From positions 64,001 to 128,000 of the forward strand of contig JACVTC010000135.1 in the NCBI GenBank assembly GCA_016946835.1: a stretch of DNA of 64,000 nucleotides, in the 5' to 3' direction. Positions 25,251 through 38,800 of this stretch are shown one piece after another; position 1 is the first letter of the stretch, and each line of letters begins with the position of its first letter. The DNA comes from Neocallimastix lanati (nom. inval.). Its lineage: Eukaryota > Neocallimastigomycota > Neocallimastigomycetes > Neocallimastigales > Neocallimastigaceae. A program made the position numbers and the translations under genes. Below the pieces are notes generated by a model. The model saw nothing but the letters and a program-made list of their open reading frames with translations. It did no database searches and had not been told where the DNA came from.

Positions 25251-27977
25251 GGTTTTGGTTTTTTAAAGTTTTATTTTTTAGCTTAATTTTTTTTTGAAAT
25301 TAATATTTTTATTAATGTTAAAAAATTTATATTTTAAATTTTTTTTTTAATATCTTTTTTATTTTTTTCATAAAAAAAAGGATTACCTCTATGTAAGAGT
25401 GATGAAATTTCCTCCAATGAAGCACTTTGTAAAGATCCTTCTGATGGAAATGTAGCTAATGGAAATCACTGCATTCATGAAGATGGTAAAATTTATAAGT
25501 CATTGACAGTAGCAAGAAAAAGAGATACTAATAGTTGTGCTCCAATAGCTCTCAGTGTAACACACATATTTACTTCAGCTGGAGCAGCAACCAATTTTGA
25601 ATCAGCTACTGGGACTGATATAATTTATACTTGTGATGATAACAAATGTCTTCAAGTAGTTTCCTCCAGTTATAAAGATGATACTACTAACAACCTCTAT
25701 TCATGTAATGATGATGGTGTCTGTTCAAAAGAAACTTTGGCAGATGGCAATGTCTATTTAAGTGGGGTTGCCACGATTTCCACGACACAGCCCTATCTAA
25801 CCTATGGCCTTACTCAGTGTTCAAAATCTGTGGGCGATTTTGCTCCTTCAGATTGTAAAAAGGTTTCTAGTCCATCTGGACACTATATAAATACTCTTGG
25901 TACCAAATCTACTGGAAATCCGTCCTGTATAATTAAGTGTACTAGTGGCAAATGCTTAGCTATGGATGCTGGCGATAATAGTTTTTATGTTTCTGCTTCT
26001 GAAAAGTTAATTAAATGTGGTAGTGGTACAGGGTGTGCTTTTGTCGAAAATGTTACAGATGACAGTGGAACAGATTACACCAAAGGCTACTTATTGGACT
26101 ATTCTGGTTTGGTGGAAACGGGTACCTCCACCAAACTGATATTGTGTACCTCCACCAAATGTATCAATCCTACCATTACTGATGGACACTATATTGATAT
26201 GGCTGATAATAACATTATTCACTGTGTGGATGGATTGTGTAAGACGGAAGCTCATGGGGCAGGTGCTAATTCCCCAAAATACTATCTTGATGCCGCCACC
26301 AAGAAAGTCATTCAATGTACTAATAGTGCCAAATGTACTTTAATTGACAAACCCTTGAAGGGCTACTACTTGAACTCTGGAAATCCGGAGAAGCCCGTCA
26401 TCCAGTGTACCGGTGCCTACACCGATCCATGCTCCGAAGCTTCTGCTCTCACTACAAATAAATGTGAAAAAGTTGGTAATATTATTAGTGACTCGGGTAT
26501 CTTTATTTGTTTCAGTGATGATAATACTCTTCCAAAAGCGAATGCAGCCGTTCAAATTCAATCCACTGGTAATGCATCACACATTGCTTATAAAACATTA
26601 TTCCTTGAGGATAAAGCAGACTTCCCTGGGGCCTCTCAAAAAACGGTGGATGTCAAGATTAATAATGATGGAAGCGCCTATATTCTTGAAGAAGCAAGTC
26701 TTCCTACTTGCGGAGAAACTTGTAATGAAAAGTATTGTATTAAGGAAAGTGGTGGAAAGGTATTGATCTATACTAATGGTGGTAGTGGTTCCACTTGTAC
26801 TGTTATCACAGGAACAGCATCTTCAACTGCTATAGTGTACTCTACATTAGATGGTACAAGCAAAAATCCAGAATCGGAGACTCCAGATCTAGCCTATTCT
26901 TGTACCTATGACTCAGACGGAAAAGCTACAAAATGTGAACTTGTAAAAGGTTATACTCAAAAAGCAACAAAATCAGTTCAGTGTAGTGGATGGAAGAATG
27001 ATCCATGTACAGTGGTAGATACTAATTCTTTAACTACAAATTGTGATGATGTAGATGATGGAAACTTAGGGAAGTTTTCCAACAATCTTGGTGTCTGTTT
27101 TTCAACTGATGCAACATACGGAGGTATTAATCTTCCAGCAGATTCAACAACCTATACTCTCTTCTACACTACTGAAATCAATCCTTATTATGGATGGAGT
27201 AAAAATACATTCCTACCTCTCGCATTGACTTCTAAAACAGTCCTAGTAACTAAAGCTACAGGTAATAATATTTAAAAAAAAAAAAAAAAAAAAATACAAT
27301 TTTTTATCGTTTTTTTTTTATATCATATATATATTTTTTATTTTCAATTAATTGATTAATAGTTTAATGGAATATTTTTAAAGTTAGAATATATTTATAA
27401 AGTAATTTGAACTATGTTTACAAGACGAATTTAGTATAAATCTAATAAATTTCAAAAGAATAAAAAATATTTATTTTTTAATTAAAAAAAAAAGGAAATA
27501 TATTTTTGAATTATAAAAAAAAAAAAAAAAAAAAAAAAGAATTAATATATTAATTAATAAGATAAAAAAAAAATTTTTTTTTGAATATTATAATATTAAA
27601 AAAAAAAAAAAAAAATTTTATCAGTGGCACAAACCAAAATGTGGCACAAAATAAAAAAAATATTAAATTTATTACTTTATAAAATAGTTGATGTTACACA
27701 AAATTTAACGGAATATTCATTTGATATTTTTTAAAATTTAAGAAGAATTAAAATTTAATTAAAAAAAAAAAATATATATATAAATATATAAATATATAAA
27801 TATAAAAAAATATATATATATAATATATATATATAAATATAAAAAAAATATATATATATAAAATATTTATAAAATATATATATAAATATAAAAAATATAT
27901 ATATATATATAAATAAAAAATATTTATATATAAAATAAATATTTATATATAAAATAAATATTTATATATGAAAAAAA

Positions 27978-28008
<31 letters not shown>

Positions 28009-28017
28009 TTATATATA

Positions 28018-28054
<37 letters not shown>

Positions 28055-31000
28055 TATATATAAAAAAATATATATATATATATATTTTTTTTTTTTAATA
28101 TAATAAAAAGTTAAATGATATATATGATAATAATCTTACTAGATAGAATATTATAAAAAAAAAAAAAGATTAGTTACATATATATATTTTCAATGTATTT
28201 TTATTAATGAAATATTAAAATTGTGATCCTTAAAATATAGATAACTAATTTATTTTTATTCAAAATTTATTTAAAACTATTTTTATTTTAATTCTTAATA
28301 AATAAAAAAAAAAAATAAAATAAAATAACAGACGCCATTACCACTGGTTATCAAATCAATCGTGGAGCCCTCCCGAACATGGAAAATGCTTTAATTAATT
28401 GCCGTACGGCTGGAACACTATCATCATGTTCTTCTGTGGATGGTAGAATTGGAAGATATTATCTTAATAGTGGAGAAGATAAATCAACCAAGAAGCTTAT
28501 AGAATGTTCTTCTAATGGATGTGTACCTATTACGAATAAGGAAGGTTACTTCCTTGATGGCGAAGGCGATAATTCCAAAATTATACAATGTAAAACAGAG
28601 GCCAGTTTTACCTGTAGCCGTATTAATCATAATGGAACCAATAATTCTCCAAAATACTATGTTAATAATAGTAATGATAAAAAGCTTATTGCCTGTACCG
28701 ACGATGGATGTAAGATTTCAGATGTTGTTGTCAAGGGGTACTTCTTGAATGGATCTGGTAGCTCCGGAAAGACCCTCATTGAGTGCAATGGTACTGACTG
28801 TAGTGAAAAAGACGATACTTCTTTCGCTTCCTTAAATGCTGTAGGAAACTTGATGGTGAGTACTGATGGTGTCCGTATCTGCGTAGCTACAGGATGCAGT
28901 GGTGAAGGTGTAGTAAAGGTTGGCTACTCCAGTTCAGATACCTATAAAACTATTCATGTCGAAGCCAATGATGATTTTATTACTGGGACATTAACAGCAA
29001 GTAATCCTTATACAATAAAAATTGGAAAGGACGGTAGCGTTATTCTTCTTGAAGAAATGGGTGCTTTTGGTACATGTGGTACATCTGGTGAATATTGCTT
29101 TGATAGTAATGATAACAAAATTAAATACGGTTCAAATAGTGATGTTATCACATCAGAGGAAGCAGGAACCAAAATCTATTATTTCAATCCCGAAACTGCT
29201 CAAATAGTTGATAATATTCCATCCACAGGAACCATTCCTGATGTCATCGCCTATAAGTGTACATTTATTTTGACAGATGATGAGGACGCCAACGACAACA
29301 AGGTGGTTGCTCTTGACACCTGTCACTGGATTCGTGGATTTGTCATTGATGGTACACATACCATCCAATGTAGTGGTTGGAAACATGAAGGATGTACGAT
29401 CTCCTCTTCTCTGAAGTCCTGTGAAGATGGAGATGAAGGAAGACTTGGTAGTGGAAAAAAGATTTGCTTCGGAAAAGCCATGATCGATATTCCAAAGGCT
29501 GGTGCAGAGGATACTGGAGTGGTCTTCCTTTCTAACGAAATTAATATAAACTATGGTAAGGCTGCTTCTAGCATTGTTTCTCTTTCCATCACTTCCAATT
29601 CTGCTTTAGTTGCCGATAGTCCTAGTGGTAAGTGAAATTAAAAAAAATAACAAACTAATATTATTAAAAAAATATTATATTTTCAATGTTTTATTTTTTT
29701 TTATTTTTATTTTAAATAACTATTTAACATTAAAAATTATTATATATAAAGTCCAATTAAATATTAATTTTTAAATAATTTATTTGTAAATTAAATATTC
29801 TTATCTACTTATAATAGATACTAAATATGTTATTAAGGTTGGAGATGAATTCAAACTTTATAATTATGATGCCGATGGATCGCCAGAAAAATATACATTG
29901 GATGAGACAACTACGATTATATCCACTTTGGAAATCATAAGAGGATATACCTACGAAAGTAATGATTTTGTAGCTGATGCCAGTGTACTCTTTAACTGTT
30001 ATCAAGGCAGCTGTGTTCGTAGTAAGGGTTTCGTAAAGAATGCTGCCGATTCAAAACTTTACTCTTCCGATGTCATAAATATTTCAAATGACCCTGACTG
30101 GAAAGAAGTTAGTAGTGAGGATCAAGCCTGTACCACAAATGAACATATCGGTCATGTTACCGGTACTGTTACCCTCTGTGTTCCTGATCGTACCACTAAT
30201 GCTAATCCTCCAGTAAAAACTGTTACGGTTAGCAGTAGTGTGTATTTCCTGGGTTCTGAAACAACTTACAAGTTATATAATTCTATTGATGATACCATCA
30301 GTATTGTTGACCCTTCTGATGGATACTACCTTGTCAATGCCAGCGATAAATTGGAAACAAGTACGGGTGAAGGTTCCTTATACCTCTGTTCAAAGAAGGC
30401 TTGTCAGAAAAAGGAAACTCCTGACATCGGATACTATATCAATGCTGGAAGTCAAAAAATGATTGCTTGTGCCGAAGAAACCGTTAATGAAGAAAAAGTA
30501 ACTAAATGTAAATTGAAGAGTGACGAAGGATACTACGTTAATACTAATAAGGAATTGATACATTGTGCTAACGACAATAAATGTAAATTAAGCGATGAAG
30601 TGGGTTACTTTGTCAATGGTAACACTGCTGATACAGAAAACCCCATTATTCAGTGTGGTAGTAAGGGATGTGAAGCTATTGCGGTTCCGGCTGCAGGAAG
30701 TATTTCATGTAATAGTGATGCTCAAATTGGTAAATTGAATAGTGACAAGAAAGTTTGCCTTAATAACAGTAGTTTAGTTACTGATGCAATTACTGATGCT
30801 TCAGTATCCTTTATTATTAACTACAGCACCGGTAGTGTCTTTAAGAATTACATAAATAAGAATACTTATTTTGGTTTAGTTACTGTTGTTCAAAATAAAA
30901 AGATTACTCTTAACTTTGATAATGCTAAATCTGTTTATTGTGTGACTAAAAATAATATGAAAATAGTTACTGATGCTGATTGTACTGAAGCAGCACTTGC

Positions 31001-31977
31001 TTCAACCCATGAAAAGTACGTTTGTAATGTTGATGGGGTCTGCCTTCCTCAAACAGAAACCACTGAAACGCTTCCGGAATCTATCCGTGGACAAAAAAAT
31101 ACAGATGACTCCGAAGAAGAAGAGGAGAATACCAGTGCTTCCGATCTTAAGATTGAATGTGAAGTTCTTACCGGAAAGAATTGTAATCTCAACACCTACT
31201 ATCTTGTCAATAAGTCAAGAAACTATGCTGTAATTGAGGATACTGGAAGTCTCTTCTACTGTACAATCGAGAATACGCCCTGTCAAGAGATCAGAAACAT
31301 AGGATACTATATCGTTAATGAAAATTACATCTACACCTGTAAGGAATATGACACCGAAGTCGAGTGCAGTCGGGAAGATATTCCTTCGCAGGAATCCATC
31401 ACCACTTGTTCTGCTGTTGGTAAGCTCTACAAGAATAGTAATAAGTTGTATATGTGTGTCTTCACCAATACCTCTCTAGAACTGAATACCATTAGCAGTA
31501 ATGGAAATTATGTCATTGAAAAGGATACCGATAATGTCTTTGGTCTCTCAGGTACCGAAACCCATGCCATTGTGAACATTCAAGATAAAAGAATTACTTT
31601 AAATGCTGATTGTAAGTAGTTTTTTTCCCGTTATATGAATATAATCATATTAGCCAATATTTATTTTTTTAACATTAGTATTTTAATTAATAATTTAATA
31701 CGAAAATATTATTAACATCATTAATGGCAATTTTTATATAGTTGATACTTTTTAATTATATTTAAATAATAATACTGATCATACTTTTTTTTTTTATATA
31801 AATACAGATAATAACAAATTAGGATATGTCTATTCAAATCTTAAGAAAAATGCACAAGTTCTTGAAAAGGGAAGTTCCAGTTGTCCGACGAAAGGCTCAG
31901 GAGCTACTCTTGAATATGATACCGATAATATCAAAGAATATAAATGTACTCTTGGAAAATGTTCTATCACTGCTTAG
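22766..31977 (+). CDS. Gene 3: scaffoldin-like secreted repeat protein, 2234 aa, 7 exons
   Basis: Exons 22766-22788, 23249-23331, 23443-24900, 25381-27261, 28332-29627, 29818-31611 and 31808-31977 (TAG). The sum is 6705 nt in one frame. The signal peptide is MFGRKIFR + NNCLLPIFTILFLLYDYG, with likely cleavage after VQA (near residue 30). It has the same layout as gene 2. The N-terminal cysteine-pair repeats run to about 521. A dibasic RKRD site is at about 567, just before a cysteine. CSGWKNDPC is near 1056 and CSGWKHEGC near 1495. One C-YQGS-C-VRSKGF module is near 1641, on an exon that begins at residue 1581. The acidic linker IRGQKNTDDSEEEE starts near 2002, followed by the C-terminal domain and tail. 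It has an intron (29628-29817) at a site where genes 2 and 5 are continuous. Intron 3 (24901-25380) starts with a GTGATC donor followed at once by a 38-base T run. Confidence 0.85.
27775..28090. repeat. AT / ATAAATAT microsatellite in gene 3 intron 4
   Basis: About 300 bases of (AT)n and TATAAATATAAAAA units inside the 1070-bp intron 27262-28331. It is self-complementary and could form hairpins in DNA or pre-mRNA. Confidence 0.85.
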
Positions 31978-32160
31978 ATTACTTCTATTTCATTCATTTA
32001 AACTTACTATTTTAAAATCGAGAAAATAATTTATAATAAAAATTTTTTAAAAATAAGAGAATGAAATTAAAAATTAGTTTCAAAAATTCAATAATGTTTA
32101 AACCTAAATATAAAAGAAAATATATAATTTAAGAATAGTTATTAAGCATTTCCATTAACG

Positions 32161-32194
<34 letters not shown>

Positions 32195-32640
32195 AAAGGA
32201 TAATAATAATAATAATAATAATAATAATATTTTAAAAAAATATATATTTATAATATTTATTTAATCGTATTTTAATATTGTAAATTGATAAAAAGGAATT
32301 TTATTATTATATTTAATATTCAAATAGTAAAAGTTTTTTTATTTTTTTGTAATTTAAAATATTCTTCAATTATATATCTATAGATTTTTAAAAATAATTA
32401 TTTATATATAATACAATTAATGTAAAAAAAAAAAAAAAAAAAAATTATAAATAATAACATAATTAATTGTTCATAATTAAAATAATTTATTACTAATAAA
32501 TATCAAATGTAAAAAAAATCAAAATATTTTTATATACATTTTTTAAAAAAGAAAGCAAAAATAAAAAATAGAAATTTAAACAAAACAAAACAAAAAAAAA
32601 AAACAAAACAGAAAAAAAAAACAACAAAAAAAATTTTTAA
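31978..32640. other. Gene-free AT-rich spacer after gene 3
   Basis: Contains two AAT runs (32160-32191, 32199-32229), an A run at about 32424-32443 and A-rich CAAAACAAAA sequence near 32580-32630. No coding signal. Confidence 0.6.
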
Positions 32641-32843
32641 TATAAAATAAATTGAAAAAATAATAATAATATTAAATAATAATAATTAATAATAATAATT
32701 AATAATAATTAATAATAATAATAATTAAAATAAAAACATATAAATAACAATAATATCTTTTATATATTAATTATTTATTATTATTATTATTATTATTATA
32801 TTTAATTATTATTATTATTATTATTATTATTATTTTATATTTA

Positions 32844-32882
<39 letters not shown>

Positions 32883-32991
32883 TATTATTATTTATTATTA
32901 TCATTTTTATTATTATTATTATTTATTATTTTTATCATTTTAATTATTATTATTTATTATTTATTATAGATTATTTTTAGTATTATTGTTA

Positions 32992-33024
<33 letters not shown>

Positions 33025-33323
33025 TATTATTTATTATTTATTATAAATTATTTTTAGTATTATTGTTATTATTTATTATTATTATTATTTATTATTATTA
33101 TTATAATATTTAATACCTTTTATATGTTAATTATTAATTGTTATTATTATTATCATCTTTATTATTATTATTATTAATTATTATTATTATTATTATTATT
33201 ATTTATTATTATAATTACTTATTATTATAAATTATTTTTAGTATTATTAGAAATTATTTTTAGTATTATTAGAAATTATAATTATTTATTATTATTATTA
33301 TCATCTTTATTATTATTATTAAT

Positions 33324-33355
<32 letters not shown>

Positions 33356-33619
33356 ATTATTATTATTATTATTATTTATTATTATTATTATTATCATCTT
33401 TATTATTATTATCATCTTTATTATTATTATCATTTTAATTATTATTATTATTATTATTTATTATAAATTATTTTTAGTATTATTATTTATTATTATTTAT
33501 TATTAATTATTATTTATTATTAATTATTATTTATTATTATTATTATTAATATTTATTATTATATTTAATATCTTTTATATATTAATTATTAATTGTTATT
33601 ATTATTATTATAATTATTA

Positions 33620-33654
<35 letters not shown>

Positions 33655-34064
33655 CATTATTTAATATTAAAATAATCATCATTACAATTTTAATACAACC
33701 TTAATTCAATATTACTCATTGGCTTCTTTGAACAATTTTATTTATTTATTTAGTTATTATTTTTTTTATTTATTTATTAATTAATTAAATTATTTATTTA
33801 ATTCTATATTTATTTATTTGTTTATTATTTATTATTTATTTATTAATTAATTCATTTATTTATTAATTAATTTATTTGATTAATTATTTATATATTTATT
33901 TATTTATTAATTCATCTATTTATTAATTTAATAAATTAATTAATTAATTAATTAATTATTTATTTATTAATATATTAATTTATTTATTTTTAAAATAAAT
34001 AATTACTATAAAGATTTGAAATAATTATTATTTGTTATATATTATTTATAATTTATTAATTATA

Positions 34065-34095
<31 letters not shown>

Positions 34096-34315
34096 TATTA
34101 TTATTATTTATTATTTATTATTTATTATTTATTATTTAATTATAAATTATTTAATTTTTATTATTTATTATTATTATTATTTATTATTATTTATTATTTA
34201 TTATTATTAATATTATTTATTATTATTTATTATTTATTATTTATTATTATTTATTATTATTATTATCATTTTATTATTATTATCATTTTTATTATTATTA
34301 TTTTTATTGTTATTA

Positions 34316-34388
<73 letters not shown>

Positions 34389-34774
34389 TTATTATTATTA
34401 TCATTTTATTATTATTATTATTTTTATTATTATTATTATTATTTTTATTATTATTATTATTATTATCATTTTATTATTATTATCATTTTTATTATTATTA
34501 TTATTTTTATTATTATTATTATTTATTATTATTATTATTATTATTTATTATTATTATTATTATCATTTTTATTATTATTATTATTTATTATTATTATCAT
34601 TTTAATTATTATTATTATTATTTATTATAAATTATTTTTAGTATTATTGTTATTATTTATTATTATTATTATTATTATTTATTATTTATTATTTATTATA
34701 AATTATTTTTAGTATTATTGTTATTATTTATTATTATTATTATTTATTATTTATTATTTATTATTTATTATTTA

Positions 34775-34807
<33 letters not shown>

Positions 34808-35470
34808 TATTATTTATTATTTATTAATAATCTTTTTATTATTTATTATTTATTATTTATTATTATTATTATTATTATTATTTATTATTTATTATTTATT
34901 AATAATCTTTTTATTATTTATTATTTATTATTTATTATTTATTATTATTCAATTATTTATTATTTATTATTTATTATTATTCAATTATTTATTATTTATT
35001 ATTTATTATTATTCAATTATTTATTATTTATTATTTAATTATTTATTATTTATTATTATAATTTATTATTATTATTATTTATAGAATTTTAATATAACTT
35101 TAATTCAATATTATTCATTGGCTTCTTCTGAACAATTTTATTTATTTATTTATTTATTATTTCATTCATTTATATTTTTTATTAATTTATTTATTAACTT
35201 ATTTATTTAATTATTTAATTATATATTTATTTATTAATATATTAATTTATTATTATTTTTAATATAAAAAATTAATTATATAAAGAATTGAAATAAATAT
35301 TATTTATTATTATTACTATTTATTATTATTATTAATCATTATTACTATTATTATTATTTTATATTATTATTATTATTTATAATTAGTATAATTACTATTA
35401 TTAAATTATTATTATTATTATTTATTATTTATTATTTATTATTTATTATAAGAAGCAATTAAAAACAATA
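32641..35470. repeat. ATT/TTTA simple-repeat region between genes 3 and 4
   Basis: Mostly ATT and TTTA units in the T-rich orientation, with TTATCATTTTTATT and ATTATTTTTAGTATTATTGTT variants repeated many times. Two unique segments (about 33679-33760 and 35080-35160) interrupt it and are copies of each other. Confidence 0.9.
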
Positions 35471-35588
35471 ATTATTAATAATGTTCTGTTAAATATTAAT
35501 AATAATTAATATTAAAATTTTTTTAAACACCTAATCAATTAACAGGAATTGAAAATTATTTCCAAAGCTCTTTATAATTAATACTTTG

Positions 35589-35814
35589 ATAATTAGAATA
35601 CTTTAAAATTTTGAACAATATAAATTTCGTTGAAATGAATTGAGATTTCGGTTCAAAGTAAAATTTGTTTTTTTAAATTGTAATATAGCTTAGTTAGTGT
35701 ATATTCCCTTGTAGATTTATTTTTTAATATTTTTTCTTTACAATTTATATCTAAATTTACAGAAAAGTTGACTTTTGAAGTTTACTTTCATACAAACTTT
35801 ATTGGGCCTAAAAA
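35589..35814 (+). promoter_or_regulatory. Conserved leader block upstream of gene 4
   Basis: Carries ATATAAATTTCGTTGAAATGA and TTGAGATTTCGGTTCAAAGT (about 35618-35659), AATTGTAATATAG, TTGTAGATTT, GACTTTTGAAGTTTAC, and AAACTTTATTGGGCCTAAAAA ending at the ATG. Gene 4 is the most divergent protein but keeps this leader, so the block evolves more slowly than the surrounding non-coding DNA. Confidence 0.65.
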
Positions 35815-38800
35815 ATGTTTTATAAAAATATATTATGGTAGGGTTCTAAGCAATACATAAACTAATAAAGTATTAATTTTCTGACACATCGTTAGTCAAA
35901 TACAATATGATTATTTTGATTAAGTAAATAGATGAAATAAATATATAACTTGATAAAATTAAAATCTTAGTATGGATATATATATATTTATGTTTAGATA
36001 AATAGTGTTATCATAATAACATTAATAAATAGCATAATAATCATTTGAATATATAATTTAATATTTCTATAAATTAATTTATATATTATTTGGTCATATA
36101 TATATATATTATTCATGGATTATTATTATATTTTAATAGCAATATCATTGTTATAACTAACAATAATAATATACAAATATTAATTAATAGTATTAGTAAT
36201 TATTAATAATTTTTAATAATAATAAAATAATAATAATATTAGTATTTATATACTGGAATAAAAAATTAAAAAATAGATAGTAAATTGTTAATATTTATTA
36301 AATCCTTTATTATTCAATATCTTTTAATATAGCCTGATAGTTATATTGGCTATAGGTTATATTCGAAATGTTGCTGCTACTGGTAAATACATTATTATAT
36401 ATTTTTTTTATTTTTATTTATAAAAATCTTGAAAAAATAAACAGGAAAATTACAATAATTAATATTGTAACATTTAATAAGAAATTAATTATTAATTTTG
36501 AGAAAGGAAAACTAATTTTCAATTAATAATCTCTATCCTTTAATAGATATAAGCTTAGCAGCGTGTACTGATGGCTTTGCAGATGTAGCTAGCTATAGTG
36601 CTTGTGCAAGTGCCGCCTCTAATCCTACTACCTATTGTTTAAAAGCTTCAGATAAGAAGATTTATCCAATTGAGGGAGAAGCATGTAAAGCAGCTTTAGA
36701 TAATGGTGTTCATGTATTTAAGCGTGAATCCGATACGGATGTTGTAAAATTAGATTTAACCAAAAATTTTGATGTTGCAAAAATAGCCAATTTGATCATG
36801 TACACATGTTCAGCCAATGGCTGTGCTCAAACAGTTGGTTATGTTAAACTTACTACATATGGAGCAGCAACAGTAGATCAACCAGCTGATTTTTCAACTG
36901 GAAATCATGGAAAATATTGTAATCTAGATGCTGGTGTATGTACAACTTATGCAAACAATACTCCAGGTACAAATTTTCATCCTATTACAGAAGGCTATTT
37001 TGCTATTGAAAAAGATGGAGGTAAAACTGCTGGAAGTGGTATTACCTGTGATGCTAGTAAGGTTGGTCTCTATACCTCCACTCCAGGGGTTTGCTTAGGA
37101 GTTAAGAGTACGGATTTGGTGACGGCTGCTGAATCAGGATTTTCTACAGGTGAATTTATTTTAAGTAGTACCTCTTCAGGATCTATCTTTACCATTCCAA
37201 CAGGATATCAAGGTATTATTTTAAAAGGCTCAGAAACAATAGTTTATCATGAAAATTCTCCTTCAGGTCGGTTATCCCTATTTTATAATAGCTATTTTTT
37301 AATTAAAAAAAAAAATATCTGAAAATAGTATTAAATTTATATTAATCATATTTTATTTTTTTATTGTTATAAAAAAATAAAATTATCGATAAACATTTTA
37401 TTATTTCCTTTTTTTGTTATTATGAAAAAAAAAATATTATCGATATACATTTTATTATTTCCTTTTTTTTTTATGATAATAAAAATATTAGATAATACAT
37501 CTAAAGTCTTTGAAACGGAAACCTATAAAATTGATACAGCATTAACTACTGATATTTCAGGAAAAGCAAGTATTCTTTCTTTATACAGTTGCAACAGTGG
37601 TCTCTGTAAAAGGACATCAGGTTATGTACAAAGTAGTAGTGTTAACTATTATGTTTCTTCAGAAGGCGTTTCTGAAGCTTACACCTTAAAGAAATCTTGT
37701 TATGGCTTTACGGGACAACTAATTACCGCCGATAAATTTTGTATAAGTCAAAATGATTCAGAAGCTGTTGGTATTGCCAGTGGAAGTGCTAATTACATTT
37801 TAGGCGTAGGGGAAACCTACAAATTTGTAAGAGGAACCACCAAGACCATTTCATTCGAAGCATTAAAAGGTATGTAAACGAAAATAATTTGTAGAGGAAT
37901 TATCTACTTTTTAAGATATATAGATATACAATAAATAATATATATATATATATATAAATTATTATCATTATTAAAAATTTCATTTCTTAAATAAAACAAA
38001 ACCATCGTTTAATTAAAAAAAATTATTTTAGAAAACAAAAACAAAGAAAAAAAGAAAGAAAGAATTTAGTAATAGTTAATAAAAAAAAATTGAAATTTAA
38101 TAAATAATTAAATATTAATAATACTAATAAAAATATTTAGATAGTATAGAAAAACAATTAATACTATCTTTATAGAATAAATATAAAAAAAATATAGATT
38201 GGAAATAGTAGTTACTTGAAGTATTGAATTATTTTTTTTTCTTTAGTATTATTTTATTTTATCGATCCCATTATTTCATCAAATAATATACAAAGATATA
38301 AAAAAAAATTTTTTTTCTTTCCTTTTATAAGAAATTTCTTTTTTACTATTTCTTTTTACTTTTTCTTCTTACTCTTTCTTATTACTTTTTCTTTTATTTC
38401 TTTTTCCAATATATGTATGTATATATGAAAAATCAACAAATATTAACTTCTAATTTATTCACTCAAACTTATTAGGTACTATTTCAAATGGGGTAAATAT
38501 TGTTAATAAGAGTACAGCAACGGTGGTATCCTTTCCAGCCACCGATGATAATTTACTCTCTTCTCTTGGAAATAATATTAGTAATGCTGCAATATACTAC
38601 TGTAATACCAGTAAGAAGATCTGTAAGCAAACCTATGGTTATATAAAAACGACGGATACCACGGCAAAGTATTATTCCATTGGAGTTGAAAGTAATGCTG
38701 TATACAATCCATCTGGTGAATGTGCAGCCATTGGTAATGTAGGAGGAATCATAGTGGATAATGAATTAGGTAAATTATGTATTGACGCAAGTGGCATTAA

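Noticed and set aside
34307-35038. Open frames of Ile/Leu/Tyr/Phe over the ATT arrays; similar ones at 17023-17289, 21794-22009, 47559-47780, 58149-58517 and 61545-61928.
   Set aside because: Translations of ATT/TTTA repeats without stops in one frame; no coding composition, no family match.
35907-35923. Alternative gene 4 start ATG ATT ATT TTG ATT AA before a GTAAAT donor.
   Set aside because: It also gives a plausible signal peptide in the right phase, but the ATG at 35815 lies at the end of the conserved leader and gives the same 23-nt exon as the paralogues.
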